From positions 4,402,001 to 4,466,000 of the forward strand of contig NC_082620.1 in NCBI RefSeq assembly GCF_030936135.1: a stretch of DNA of 64,000 nt. Direction: 5' to 3'. The stretch is from Gavia stellata (taxonomy: Eukaryota > Chordata > Aves > Gaviiformes > Gaviidae). The notes under the pieces were generated by a model that searched no databases, was not told the origin of the DNA, and saw only the letters and a list, made by a program, of their open reading frames with translations. Numbering within the stretch: the first letter of the stretch is position 1; each line of letters opens with the position of its first letter. This document shows, one piece after another, positions 49,401 to 58,289 of this stretch. A program made the translations under genes and the position numbers.

Positions 49401-51406
49401 ACAAAAATTAAACATAGAGGCGAGGCAAGATGCTGGAGAACAAATGCACTTGGTGCAAGAATCCAGAAAGCTGGTATTTAAAACATACCACACTGCCTGT
49501 AAAGTTGGCATTTGGGAGGACACAGAGAAAAAACAAGTACAACAGAGAATGAACAGCAAGGGGTAAAATTTTTCAGTGAAGCTCCTTGGGTATAAGGAAT
49601 TTTGTTCTCCAGTAGTATTTACATACTTGAGTTTTTCTAAGGACCAGTAATGCGTTGCTCCATTCTTCAGATCCTGGACTTCCACAGCTACCACTGTACG
49701 GGGGAAAGGCCTATTGTCCCGGGTCTTCTCCAACTCAGTGGGCAAAAGCTCTGGTGGCAGTGGTGAGTAGAGGGTGTCTGTCAGCAGGACAAACTGAAAC
49801 TGCACCTGAATGGAAAAAGAAAAATTACTTTAGTTCTGAGAAGCCAGCTATCAGCATCACAAAGGGGACAGAGACCTAACCTAAGGCAACGTACGAAGCC
49901 AGTTTGATTTTCATCTCTGTGAACAAATTCAGGTGGTTTTTACATCACTTTTTTTTTTGTCTCAAAATTGCATAAAACATTTTTCAGCGGAGTACACATA
50001 TCTTGCCTTTATTGTCACAGCTAGCAGAGGTCTGGAAAACTATAGACCTAGCACGTCCTGTAGCAACCACTTCTCTTGGAAAAATGATGACTGCATGAAG
50101 TTAAAAGCAAAAAGGAAAAGACAGGGCCCTAGGGAGATGTGCATGTACACGTGTTTATGACATAAACAGGAACAGCATAAGGGAAATGAAGGAGAGGAGA
50201 CTATATCAACCAGACTTGCATGGGATGATCAGCCAGCCAGAAGTCTGGATCAGAGACTCACGATTTTCTGAACCCTTTTAAAGCCCAAACTAATAAGCAA
50301 CAGACATACAACTTGAAAGACTACAAGTAACTCTAAGCATTTGAAGCAGGTTTATACAGTCAAAATTGATGAGTCAGAAAATTTAAAAAGCTACTTAGCA
50401 TGTCCCTACCTTTTTCTTTAACTCTACACTGATTGCATTGGCTTCTTTCAGATACACTGCATTTCCCCAGAGCTGGTCCCTCAGTGAAGTAAACTGGTGA
50501 AATTTCCACTTCCTGAAAGCCCACTGTGCGAGTTCATACTCATGTCGTGTCCAGGGCACTAGGACAAGCAAAGAAACAGAAATAAAACACTGGGGCTTCT
50601 TCTCTAAACCATCACATGCAGCATCTAATACTACTGCTGACTATGTCATCAAGTTCAACACCTTTTCTGGAAGAGAACAGAAAATGAAAACCTGTATTTT
50701 TATTATTCAGTGAGGAAAAACTGGATTCAAACTTCCTCACCACTAGCATTGGAGATACAATGATCAAGTAAGGAGATCTGGAACAGAGAAAACAAAATAA
50801 ATTCTACTCCTACTATTTTAAATTAGTTAACAATTATTAAAGCCAAATGCTGAAACGGTGGAATGCAGCAAGTATTATAGGAATAATAAACTCTATCTAC
50901 TGTCCAGAAAGGGAGTTATACAGACATGTCACAGCATGAATTCTAAGAATTCCTACCAAGGAGAAAAAAGAAACTTTAAAATTGAAACAAGGAAACAAAG
51001 GCAACAGCATTATTTTGGTTTAAGACATTTGAACTCTGTTAGTGCCAAGAAGAGACAGATTCCTTCAAATCCAAGACCACCAAATCAAAGTTTGTGCATC
51101 AGTTGAATTTGGGGATGTGTATCTACTGTTTATGTGGAACCTACTCTATGAATAGGTATTTTACATCTTTATGCTGTGAAAATTACAGATCAAGAAGTTA
51201 TGAAGTGTTTCGCAGCTTTCCAAAGCGAGTTTTCTATGTATTGCAAGAGATGATATAGCAACTGTTCCTTTAGGCTTGGCTATCTCCAAAGTATTTTTAG
51301 CTTCAAACTCACCTTCTTCTTCTTCCTCCTCCTCCTCCGTTGTTTCAGCTGCCAAAGATCGTGTTTCTACCTGCTTCTGTAAGGCCTGCAGCTTACTCTC
51401 ATAGTC
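19403..51406 (-). CDS. KIF1B: Kinesin-like protein KIF1B, beta isoform, C-terminal 1110 residues (27 exons)
   Basis: Exons in transcript order: 51313-51406, 50410-50558, 49627-49805, 48452-48589, 47440-47688, 41912-42030, 39713-39798, 39436-39565, 38919-39078, 38199-38289, 37483-37601, 36411-36466, 33604-33712, 32910-32976, 31388-31472, 31024-31129, 26553-26667, 25884-26017, 25295-25356, 24419-24564, 23810-24049, 23348-23419, 22620-22741, 21687-21836, 20986-21178, 20245-20363, 19403-19445. They sum to 3333 nt with every phase matching. Numbering from the first visible residue: a poly-Glu run at 24-31, stalk to about 310, a C2-like/DUF3694 region at about 395-585 ([20 protein letters not shown] to the [13 protein letters not shown] area), a linker rich in Ser/Thr at about 815-990, and a PH domain at about 994-1096 ([33 protein letters not shown]). 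The PH domain binds phosphoinositides on cargo membranes. No breaks are seen. Confidence 0.97.
20245..20363 (-). CDS. KIF1B: KIF1B-beta exon (PH domain, C-terminal helix)
   Basis: Encodes [20 protein letters not shown], then [19 protein letters not shown]. The invariant PH-helix Trp is in NDWLYAF. Confidence 0.97.
20986..21178 (-). CDS. KIF1B: KIF1B-beta exon (PH domain, N-terminal part)
   Basis: Encodes [35 protein letters not shown] and [16 protein letters not shown]: the beta strands of the PH fold with the basic RR of the lipid-binding loop. Confidence 0.97.
21687..21836 (-). CDS. KIF1B: KIF1B-beta exon (before PH domain)
   Basis: Encodes (K)[19 protein letters not shown], then [20 protein letters not shown]. 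It joins the next exon as RPG-SVVSKKG. Confidence 0.95.
22523..22544. repeat. G14 run followed by TGGGTGG
   Basis: Fourteen consecutive G on the plus strand (C14 in the KIF1B transcript), inside an intron. Confidence 0.9.
22620..22741 (-). CDS. KIF1B: KIF1B-beta exon (Ser-rich linker)
   Basis: Encodes [20 protein letters not shown], then [20 protein letters not shown]. Confidence 0.95.
23348..23419 (-). CDS. KIF1B: KIF1B-beta exon
   Basis: 24 whole codons: [20 protein letters not shown] then SDCK. Confidence 0.95.
23810..24049 (-). CDS. KIF1B: KIF1B-beta exon (Ser/Thr-rich linker)
   Basis: 80 whole codons: [20 protein letters not shown], a long Ser/Thr-rich stretch, then [20 protein letters not shown]. 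Probably a disordered, phosphorylatable linker. Confidence 0.96.
24419..24564 (-). CDS. KIF1B: KIF1B-beta exon
   Basis: Encodes (G)[19 protein letters not shown], then [20 protein letters not shown] and LEKLELLHE. Confidence 0.96.
25295..25356 (-). CDS. KIF1B: KIF1B-beta exon
   Basis: 62 nt encoding (S)[20 protein letters not shown]. Confidence 0.95.
25575..25716 (-). CDS. KIF1B: Predicted alternative terminal exon of KIF1B (46 residues plus stop)
   Basis: A strong acceptor (TTCTTTCTTGCATTTATTTCAG) opens a reading frame in exactly the phase left by exon 25884-26017. It encodes [20 protein letters not shown], then [20 protein letters not shown] and TAAAAL, then TGA at 25575-25577. Use would delete the PH domain. 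I find no canonical AATAAA before the next exon at 25356. A possible donor (GGGGG|GTGGGA, exon end 25563) would make it a stop-containing cassette instead. I recognise no homologue. Confidence 0.35.
25884..26017 (-). CDS. KIF1B: KIF1B-beta exon
   Basis: Encodes [20 protein letters not shown], then [20 protein letters not shown] and KSPD. It ends in phase 2, which also fits the predicted alternative end at 25716. Confidence 0.96.
26553..26667 (-). CDS. KIF1B: KIF1B-beta exon
   Basis: Encodes (R)[19 protein letters not shown], then [19 protein letters not shown]. Confidence 0.96.
26668..31023 (-). other. KIF1B: KIF1B intron (about 4.4 kb)
   Basis: AT-rich intronic DNA. It includes an A/C-rich low-complexity patch at about 27800-27850. 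No exon or mobile element is recognised. Confidence 0.7.
31024..31129 (-). CDS. KIF1B: KIF1B-beta exon
   Basis: Encodes (G)[19 protein letters not shown], then [15 protein letters not shown]. Confidence 0.96.
31388..31472 (-). CDS. KIF1B: KIF1B-beta exon
   Basis: Encodes [20 protein letters not shown] and KDVRELVV. Confidence 0.96.
32910..32976 (-). CDS. KIF1B: KIF1B-beta exon
   Basis: 67 nt encoding (E)[18 protein letters not shown] then LLHQ. Confidence 0.96.
33604..33712 (-). CDS. KIF1B: KIF1B-beta exon
   Basis: Encodes (V)[19 protein letters not shown], then [16 protein letters not shown]. Phase 1 in, phase 2 out. Confidence 0.96.
35201..35225. repeat. T-rich homopolymer tract
   Basis: A 25-bp T tract with single C interruptions in a KIF1B intron. 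No target-site duplication or element body is seen, so it is not called a retroposon tail. Confidence 0.8.
35686..35886 (-). CDS. KIF1B: Predicted optional KIF1B cassette exon (67 codons)
   Basis: The acceptor follows a pyrimidine-rich stretch (GTTCCATTCCGTTTGCAG) and the donor is GATG|GTTAGT. It is phase 1 at both ends, matching the flanking exons, and fully open. The product begins [20 protein letters not shown], passes through [18 protein letters not shown] and [10 protein letters not shown], and ends SERAPKRD. The flanking exons also join directly in frame (SKP-V-PATK), which is the arrangement I know from human KIF1A and KIF1B, so the exon is optional at most. I recognise no domain in it. 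Composition and codon use look protein-like, but this is inference. Confidence 0.5.
36411..36466 (-). CDS. KIF1B: KIF1B-beta small proline-rich exon
   Basis: 56 nt encoding [19 protein letters not shown]. It ends in phase 1, just before the predicted optional exon at 35686-35886. Confidence 0.95.
36541..36577. repeat. (ATGT)n/(CA)n compound microsatellite
   Basis: Five to six TATG units pass into a CA run, in the KIF1B intron upstream of the 36411-36466 exon. Confidence 0.9.
37483..37601 (-). CDS. KIF1B: KIF1B-beta exon (C2-like region)
   Basis: Encodes [20 protein letters not shown], then [19 protein letters not shown]. It ends in phase 2. Confidence 0.96.
38199..38289 (-). CDS. KIF1B: KIF1B-beta exon (C2-like region)
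   Basis: Encodes (N)[18 protein letters not shown] and [12 protein letters not shown]. Confidence 0.96.
38919..39078 (-). CDS. KIF1B: KIF1B-beta exon (start of C2-like region)
   Basis: Encodes [20 protein letters not shown], then [20 protein letters not shown] and [10 protein letters not shown]. It matches the conserved KIF1A/1B C2-like stretch. Confidence 0.96.
39436..39565 (-). CDS. KIF1B: KIF1B-beta exon
   Basis: Encodes [20 protein letters not shown], then [19 protein letters not shown] second AG 14 nt into the exon (TTCTTCAG) would break the frame, so the upstream acceptor is chosen. Confidence 0.94.
39713..39798 (-). CDS. KIF1B: KIF1B-beta exon
   Basis: Encodes (A)[18 protein letters not shown] and [10 protein letters not shown]. 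The intron before it holds the CR1 fragment. Confidence 0.96.
40390..40706 (+). mobile_element. CR1 LINE fragment, 5'-truncated, in a KIF1B intron
   Basis: The reading frame [20 protein letters not shown], then [12 protein letters not shown], is the classic C-terminal end of CR1 ORF2. It is followed by the CR1 3' end (GGTTGGACTTGATCTTACAG, TCTTTTCCAACCTTAGTG) and two copies of the terminal octamer (ATTCTGTG). Only the last 300 bp or so remain, and the reading frame is broken. It lies antisense to KIF1B. A G/T-rich tract of about 90 bp interrupts it at 40560-40652. Confidence 0.92.
40560..40652 (+). repeat. G/T-rich low-complexity tract inside the CR1 fragment
   Basis: Repeats of TGTGG, TTGGTGG and T runs between the CR1 'GGACATGGT' and 'GGTTGGACTTGAT' landmarks. 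The spacer here is G/T-only and longer than I expect for CR1. Confidence 0.7.
41912..42030 (-). CDS. KIF1B: KIF1B-beta exon
   Basis: Encodes [20 protein letters not shown], then [18 protein letters not shown]. It follows a 5.4 kb intron. Confidence 0.96.
42031..47439 (-). other. KIF1B: KIF1B intron (about 5.4 kb)
   Basis: The largest intron wholly inside the window. AT-rich, with an A/C-rich patch at 42718-42765. No exon or mobile element is recognised. Confidence 0.7.
47440..47688 (-). CDS. KIF1B: KIF1B-beta cassette exon, acidic, second copy of the DPFYDR tail
   Basis: Encodes [19 protein letters not shown], then a strongly acidic Asp/Glu stretch ([18 protein letters not shown]), ending [15 protein letters not shown]. 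It is phase 2 at both ends (249 nt, 83 codons), so skipping it keeps the frame and gives the KIF1A-like junction [11 protein letters not shown]. The exon is known in mammalian KIF1B and, to my knowledge, absent from KIF1A. Confidence 0.95.
48452..48589 (-). CDS. KIF1B: KIF1B-beta exon (coiled coil, first copy of the DPFYDR tail)
   Basis: Encodes [16 protein letters not shown] and ends [15 protein letters not shown] in phase 2. The next exon has a near-copy of this tail. Confidence 0.96.
49627..49805 (-). CDS. KIF1B: KIF1B-beta exon (stalk)
   Basis: Encodes [20 protein letters not shown] at the start and [13 protein letters not shown] at the end. Phase 0 in, phase 2 out. Confidence 0.96.
50410..50558 (-). 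CDS. KIF1B: KIF1B-beta exon (stalk)
   Basis: Encodes (V)[18 protein letters not shown], then [18 protein letters not shown], ending ELKKK. Strongly conserved with KIF1A. Confidence 0.96.
51313..51406 (-). CDS. KIF1B: KIF1B-beta exon: first beta-specific exon, acidic tract
   Basis: Encodes [16 protein letters not shown] then AAETT and eight Glu, written (GAG)4(GAA)4. The acceptor is phase 0, the same as the alpha terminal exon, so this is the switch point between isoforms. It ends in phase 1. Confidence 0.95.
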
Positions 51407-54400
51407 CTGTGGGGAGAGAGGAGATACCGTGTAGGAGGACAGACAAAAGCAAGGAGAATAGTTAAGAGAGACTAATACCTCAGATGGAACGACAAACACA
51501 GAGAACAAATACATAAAAGACATTTCCATTAATGGTCAGAGGTTGCATACCAACATCTATTGGTTTAGTACAATCTGTCCTTGAAAAGAGAGAAGACAGA
51601 GGCCAATATACTTAAGACAGTAGTGTGGTTTTTATAAAAATCATCAGATATACATGCTCATAGTATCTGTAAGAGGGAAATGTTTAGGATTTTTTTTTTG
51701 CTGAACACTGGAAAAAGGGGATATTTTTGGGAACCTGCTTGCTGCTCTCAGGGACATAGAAAAGAGGCAGAAATAGAGAAAAGTACAGAAATAAATTTAC
51801 AAGGGTAGGATTATTCACCTTCATTTTCTCAAACAGAAGGATTAACAGCACCACTGATTTGCCTTTTGATACAAAAAAAAAATTTCAGATTTTAGGAAAA
51901 AGACATTTTGTTTTCAATGTTATTTTCTTCTTCGGATGTAAGTATCACTCTCTCACATGTGTATTTAATATATCAGAAGATGAAAAAAATACCACTGCCC
52001 TGGCAAGTGGGCAGAGAAATCTGTGCAGAGGTTTCCACACAAAGAGCGCTTCAACAATACCTTCTGGTGTAAAAGCATTTTCTTCCTGTTCAGCATAATC
52101 ATGCCTTGAAATAAATGCTACTACGACCTAATGACCCTTTTATTATTTGCTGGTAAAACAAATACAAATTCAAGGTATTTAGAACAGACACAGTCACTGT
52201 GCTCCTGGTCGCAGAGCCCACCTCACTACCGTATTTTATTTTTTGAAGACAATCCTTTGGCATATATTACACAAATTAAACTGGCTTCTCAAGATTTTTA
52301 TACAAGAGTTGCAACAACAGTTCACTAAGAGTGTTACAAAGTTCTTAAGGAGAATTCTTGAAGCCACTCATCTTGTATTCCAACCTTCTCTCTTCCACAG
52401 TTCCAAATCCTAAAATTCTTCTCCAATGCTGCTGTTTGCAGTAATGCATTAAGTCTAACAGCTATAGAAGGAAAGCTTACACTTTCCTCCCACCCTATTT
52501 AAGCGTCCCACCTGAACAGCTGCCACAATGTGATTGCATCAAATGTAACACAAGTTCATCAGAAAGACCTTTAGATGGTGTTTGGAAAGGAGATAAACCT
52601 GAAGTACATTCCTTGAAGTTTATATGCAAGATTTCCTGGAGGTAGCATTAAAAAACAGTAGCTGTGCTCTTAGAACAACCACCTGAAAGTGCAGAATCTT
52701 CAATACCATGAATTCAATACCCACGACCCTTAGGGAGAGAAACCCAGACTATTAAAGATATATGGCCTTTGTGTGAGGGCTGCATTTTAATTTCCTAATT
52801 TCCTCTTGAAATTTTATTTGGCTAAAATGCTCCTTCTTCTTCATTTGTGTCTGCTCCATTCACTCTAAGATGACTACATACTTACAGCGTAAGGAAACCT
52901 TAGCCCAGCAGCAAAAGAACTACAGACAAAACAAACATATGTCCTTTCTTTTGATATTCCTTCTGAGATTCTTAATGATTCAACAAAAAACTATTCTAGA
53001 GTCAATGAGGAGGTTTCAGACTTATCTATAGCTCTGAAATACCCAGTGTAGTCTTAAAAATTTGTTAACATAAAGGCACTTTCTCTGGGCGTTTTTTTCC
53101 CCCACCCGTGTAGATAATGCTATTACATTTGAAACCAAGGTAAACCAGGTCAGATGCGAAGGGACAGAAACAAGATTCTCTTACTTGCAAGGAAGAGAAT
53201 AATAATTTATTTTCCTGTAGTCGGAAGAAGATAATCTGAGGGTGTCATTTTGAGTGGCTAGATTGTAGAAATGAAGAAATTAAAAGCTCTTCAAGTAGTG
53301 TTTAAGTAGAATCTTTGATCAGATTCTTTTGGAGAAACTGAAAAGCTGCAGAGGGAATGGTCAAAAATCAGGAGCATTCCACTGTGAAAATTCTACTTCC
53401 AGCAGGAGAAACCCACACACATTAAATTCATTCAAAGACAGAGACCTGCTTCTTGTCTTCTCTATTTCCAGACTTGTGAGCCAAGTAAGTGTATCTTCTG
53501 TACATTTAAATACCTAGATAAATAAATGTTTAATATAAGCAGACACATTTTATCGACTCCTACTAACAAATGTTACTTTTAAAACTAAGTAAAAGGATTT
53601 AAGTTTATTTTCCCATAATGAAAAAAAGAAATAGGTACCATTTCCCTAAGCAGAAAAACAGGACTAAGATTACCTCCTGGCACTTGATGCTATGGTAGTA
53701 TTTAAAAATAATTGGCACTGAGCAATAGATGAAGGATGAATTTCAGGTTGGTTCACATAGAAGGTGCACTGACTGCACTGTAAAGGGGTTGGTTTGCTCT
53801 CTTGAGAGATTGGTCAGCTCTCCAGATAAACATTTCCACATCCGATTAGTGATAATACACACATAATTGTTAGTACCGATGTGAAAGTGCCTCAACTGCT
53901 AGAAAAGAAAAAAACCTGCAACTAGAAGCTGCCCTGAAGGTCCATGCCCTAGACTCCCTGGAACCCAACGCATAGTGTTGTACAGCTTCAAACTGGTTGA
54001 TATCATTAGCTCCAGGAATGTGGAGAAAGGGAATGCAAAGTTCATTTTGCCCAAGGGCATGGAAATATCTAAAGCCACAACCACCATAGATTTTTCTGAA
54101 AACAGAGAAAAAATATAAATCATACACTCAGACTAGGCCAAGCTTTTTCAGACAAGACCGGACCAGCTTTTTAAGCAGCACACTGTACCATAACAACTTA
54201 GATTCTTTGAATCTACGTGACGTCTGCAAAGGTACTGTAGCATTTGTGGTTCCCTCCTGTATTTGAGGTATACAAAAAGTCAGTTTCTTTTGTCTTCAGT
54301 GAGCAAATAAATAGAGAATAGCCAGCTCTGTATTTTCTTCCAGAATTCAGATAAACAGCACACAAGATGGTACAACGGGACAGCACTGAAGAGCAGTATG

Positions 54401-54669
54401 GCTTGTAACCCCTTGCACTATAAAAAGCTTTTTTTTTTTTTTTTGAAAGAAGCTATGTGACAGTAGGCACAAATCCGCGTAGGCTGCTTTTCACATAACT
54501 TAACAGCAGAAAAAAAATCAGAGTGGACGGACTTAGAAGAATCAGACTGAGGAACAATTAAAGAAACCTTTTAAACTCTGCTAGAACAATACCAACCCCA
54601 AGATAAAAAATAAAACCAGGACATGCCTGCAATCAAGTTTCATTTCCATTTCACTGAGACAAGTCTGAC
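51407..54669 (-). other. KIF1B: KIF1B intron between the alpha 3' end and the first beta-specific exon
   Basis: No supported exon. An open stretch at 53916-54095 has good-looking splice sites, but its phase is incompatible with the flanking junction. Confidence 0.65.
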
Positions 54670-54690
54670 ACTTACAAGAGTATTTCATAC

Positions 54691-54696
54691 TTTATT
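54691..54696 (-). promoter_or_regulatory. KIF1B: Candidate KIF1B-alpha poly(A) signal
   Basis: Minus-strand AATAAA with a GU-rich downstream element. It is chosen over 57193-57198 because of that element. Confidence 0.5.
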
Positions 54697-55623
54697 GAAA
54701 GAGCACTTTTACAATACAAACCAGTTCTGCTTTTCACAAGGCAGATGCTTGCTCTTAAGACAATCCAAAACTTGTCTTTTCTTAAACAATGGACAGATCT
54801 GAAAATCCCATTTAAATCAAAAGGCAGCTCACTGCTTTCTTTACAGTACAAATGGGTACACAGCATAGATTTCTCATGCGGCAGCTCCTGAAGTGGTTCA
54901 ATGGGAAGTATCAGAGTCAAATTTCAACACATAAAGGATAAAGAACAAATTTCAACATATAAAGTATAAAGGACAAACAGTGAGGGAGATATTGAAACTA
55001 TGCTGAATGTACTGATAAAAATAGCATCCTCTAATTTGACAGATCCCTAAATTCAGATTGCTTGAGAGAGGACGTTGAAGTCAATCAGAGGAGCGTTAGT
55101 GGCATGCATTTCCCCCCACCCCCCAAATCCACGTGTCCGTAGTGATTCCCAAAGGATATTTAAGAAATCACCACTAAGGCACAGGTGGACACAAGCTAGC
55201 TGTCAAAGCACACAGCACATCAGCACTTAGCAATGGCAATTAAGCTGATTAAAACAGCACTCCCATCATGGATGCCACACTTCCATCGACCTGAAAGCCT
55301 TTCACACAGTCTTCTATGGAAGCAGCTGTATTGCAGTTCATTAGCTCCATTAATACAGAATTTGGAGAGGTATGTGTATTTCTGAATAGTGCAAGGAGAT
55401 CCACAAGTTCTCACATTGCTTCTCTTACCAGATGAGGCACTGCACTGTAATTAATATTCCATTCTTAAAGTGGGTAATTATTTTATAGGACTTCCCCCCC
55501 ACCCCGCCCCTGAGTTTCATTTCTGTAATATCCTCCCAGAGGCCAGGAAAAAAAGCTGCTTCCTCGGAGCAGACTGGGCTCCATTTTGGAATTGGCTATC
55601 CTTTTTCTTTTCTGTCAAATCAT

Positions 55624-55641
55624 ACAACAACAACAACAACA
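55624..55641. repeat. (CAA)n microsatellite
   Basis: Five to six CAA units in the inferred KIF1B-alpha 3' UTR. Confidence 0.85.
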
Positions 55642-57734
55642 GAATAAGCAGGGTTGTTTTTCTAGTGCTGCACTAAAACAGTATAGTAAGACAGCCTGAT
55701 GGTAACCTATTGCTCATCATCATCACCACCACCCAGGCATTTACAGATATTTCTTCTCAGGTTTTTAAGCTTAAATAAGTTGGCAAAAACTTCTTAGTGT
55801 CTAGCATTAAATATCAAGTAGCAGGAGTTTTTAATCTCATGTCAGCACACGTAGTTGCATGGACTTCAAAATTACTCCATGTTCAATCACGTGGTGATTT
55901 CACATAGGCAGCCACAATCCTCAACAAAAATGGGACACAACATAAAATTGCTTTGGTCTTCTCTCACGACCTATCCCATGCATACTCTGTTTGGCTCACG
56001 TATTCCTACAGAATTGAGAGGATTTTCCTGACCATGCATTTTTAAGAGAGTCTAAGCCTTTTTGAGGATATGAAAGAACTCATTACTCTTGACATGCACA
56101 AAAACAAAGTGCAATGCACTACTAAAACAGGATTCTAAAATAAAGGCAACAGGAAAATATTATTTGCAGCCCAAAACTCATTTTGCAATTCTGACTCAAG
56201 CTCAAAGAAAGTATTGCTCATCTACAAGGCTTCTTTTCTTTAAGAATCAAGACATTTTTGGACATGATGCTTTACTTCCTTTGTTCAAGTAGGCATGAGA
56301 CAAATGCAAGTTACAAAGCCGTATTTGGACACAAAATTAAACCTGCTGTAAAAAAGAATGTCCCAAGTGATGGGACCAGCTGATTCTTTTAGGACAGTCA
56401 GAGGACTGACCTTGTATCTCCTACCTCAAAGGGCCAGCATCCTATCAGTAACGCATGTGCGGAGACCTAACAGTTGACACTTAATACTCGATACGGAAAT
56501 GGTGCATGGCTGCCACTCACCACATGTTGCAACCAGCACCTACACCATGCACAGTTGCAGGGGGGGAAAAGTAGGACAGAAAACAAAAATAAGATGTAGA
56601 GTAAGCTTGAGGCATTTCCTACTCATCTACAGCTATGCTGAAACACGCAGAAGTAACAGTTACCAGTAGGGCTTATATTTTATCAAAAAATAAGCAACCT
56701 CAAGTAAATTAAGGATATTTGTGCAAAACAGCACAAATCGTTTAACTGTACAGATACACTGCAAAGTGGACCTATCTTACCAAATGTGGTATAGTAGCCA
56801 ATTTTGTTTTTAAAATTGCATTCAAGTTAAATTTAAAAGCAAAATAAGTCCTCAAAGCTTTAGATTGCCTTATATTTAAGCCCACAGATTTTTTAGAAGT
56901 AAGCACAATTTTGTTTTGCACTTTAAGGAACTCAGAAAGTTTATAATTAAAATTGGGACTCTCCAATTGAGATAAAATCCCAAGTTCATAAAGCCTATTC
57001 CTTAATCAACAGTTTTTCTGTAATTTGTTTAGAACAATCTGAAGTAGGGATTGCAAGCATTTGTTCCATGGCAATTCACCTGCAAGTATAGACCTCTTCA
57101 GATCAAAATAGGTATTAAAAATTTTAAACTTGCATTTTGAGTGTGGGGAGAAGGAAAAAGAATATTATTTTCTCCTCAAAATTACCTTCTCCTTTATTAA
57201 ACAAGTCTTGAAACAGGGGTTTAATCCAAGACCAGAGGCACTAACATGAGGTATCACATTAAGATGAAACAGTTCAATTCTCCCATCTCTGAGGAGAATT
57301 CAGCCAATTCAAAAGTAGTGATCTATAAGTCTTCATAACTATCTCAAGAATATCTCCCAGACTCATGCCCGAGAAAGTTGAAAACATGAAATAAAAAGAA
57401 TTAGCTTTTTGAGGCTTCTTCCTGCACCAGACTGTTCCTTTCCACAATCTCTGTATAATAATTAAAAACTATTATATTTAGAGAGATACAATGGGAATTA
57501 GAAAAAGCTTATTTCCAAAATATTGCTTCAGCAATATATATATATTCTGACATAAAATTCCATTCAGGCATGTTTAACTGTCACAGCAATTTCATACCAG
57601 TAATTATGAACTTAAGCAGAAGGAGAAGAAACGTCTCCTACTCAGGGAGTAGGACCGTTGTGACCCAATAGCTCTTCTTAATTTAGCTATTAAAAAGCCA
57701 CACATCTTGTCAGCTGACAACTTTTGGTTTATAG

Positions 57735-57756
57735 ATTATTATTATTATTATTATTA
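57735..57756. repeat. (ATT)n microsatellite
   Basis: Seven ATT units in the inferred KIF1B-alpha 3' UTR (AAT repeat on the transcript). Confidence 0.9.
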
Positions 57757-58289
57757 AGAATTCGAGTTGAGTGGAAAATATTGTTCTGAAGAGTCAGCTA
57801 AATTTAAAAACAGATGGTCAGTTTCCTTATTGCTAAGAAAAAGGTCACAAGAAACATTCAATGCTATAAACTAATTTCTCTTTTGATTGTCTACATAAAA
57901 CACAGGAGGAAGGTAGCACTTTGTAAGTTCCAGACAATATTTTCAGCATTAGAAAAATACTCCAAGACACACATAAAAAAAACCTGGTAAATGAGCTAGC
58001 AGGGAAGTTCTCCCCTCCACATCCCTCCTTCCAAGTCTTCTAGTCTATGAAAAAAGTTCTTACAATTTTTCAGAATGTTCTTCCAATCAATGTTGTTAAA
58101 ACTGCAACAAAAGTCCCATGCAAACTGAACGGGCTGAAGGGCCAGTACCTTGTGTTTGTACGTCAAATTACTCAAGTTCTACCTGGCCAAACAAAACCCA
58201 AGACAAAGCAAAGCCAATCCTGGCTGTTTCTTAATAAGCCAGAATTGCCCCTGCTTCCCTCCTCCCCCAGACTACTCCTGGCCAGCTAA

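Larger units (their letters stand above)
54670..58289 (-). other. KIF1B: KIF1B-alpha 3' UTR (extent inferred)
   Basis: No splice site is needed between the alpha stop and the AATAAA at 54691-54696, which is followed by GU-rich sequence (TTGTAAGTGTCAGACTTGTC). The length, about 3.6 kb, suits the long alpha mRNA of mammals. A weaker candidate AATAAA at 57193-57198 would give a 1.1 kb UTR. Confidence 0.55.

Noticed and set aside
53916-54095. Open 180-nt minus-strand stretch with a strong acceptor (TTTTTTCTCTGTTTTCAG) and a GTTTTT donor, inside the alpha/beta intron
   Set aside because: It is open only in phase 2/2, whereas the junction it would enter is phase 0. In phase 0 it meets TAG within nine codons. 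The donor is poor and the peptide resembles nothing in KIF1B.
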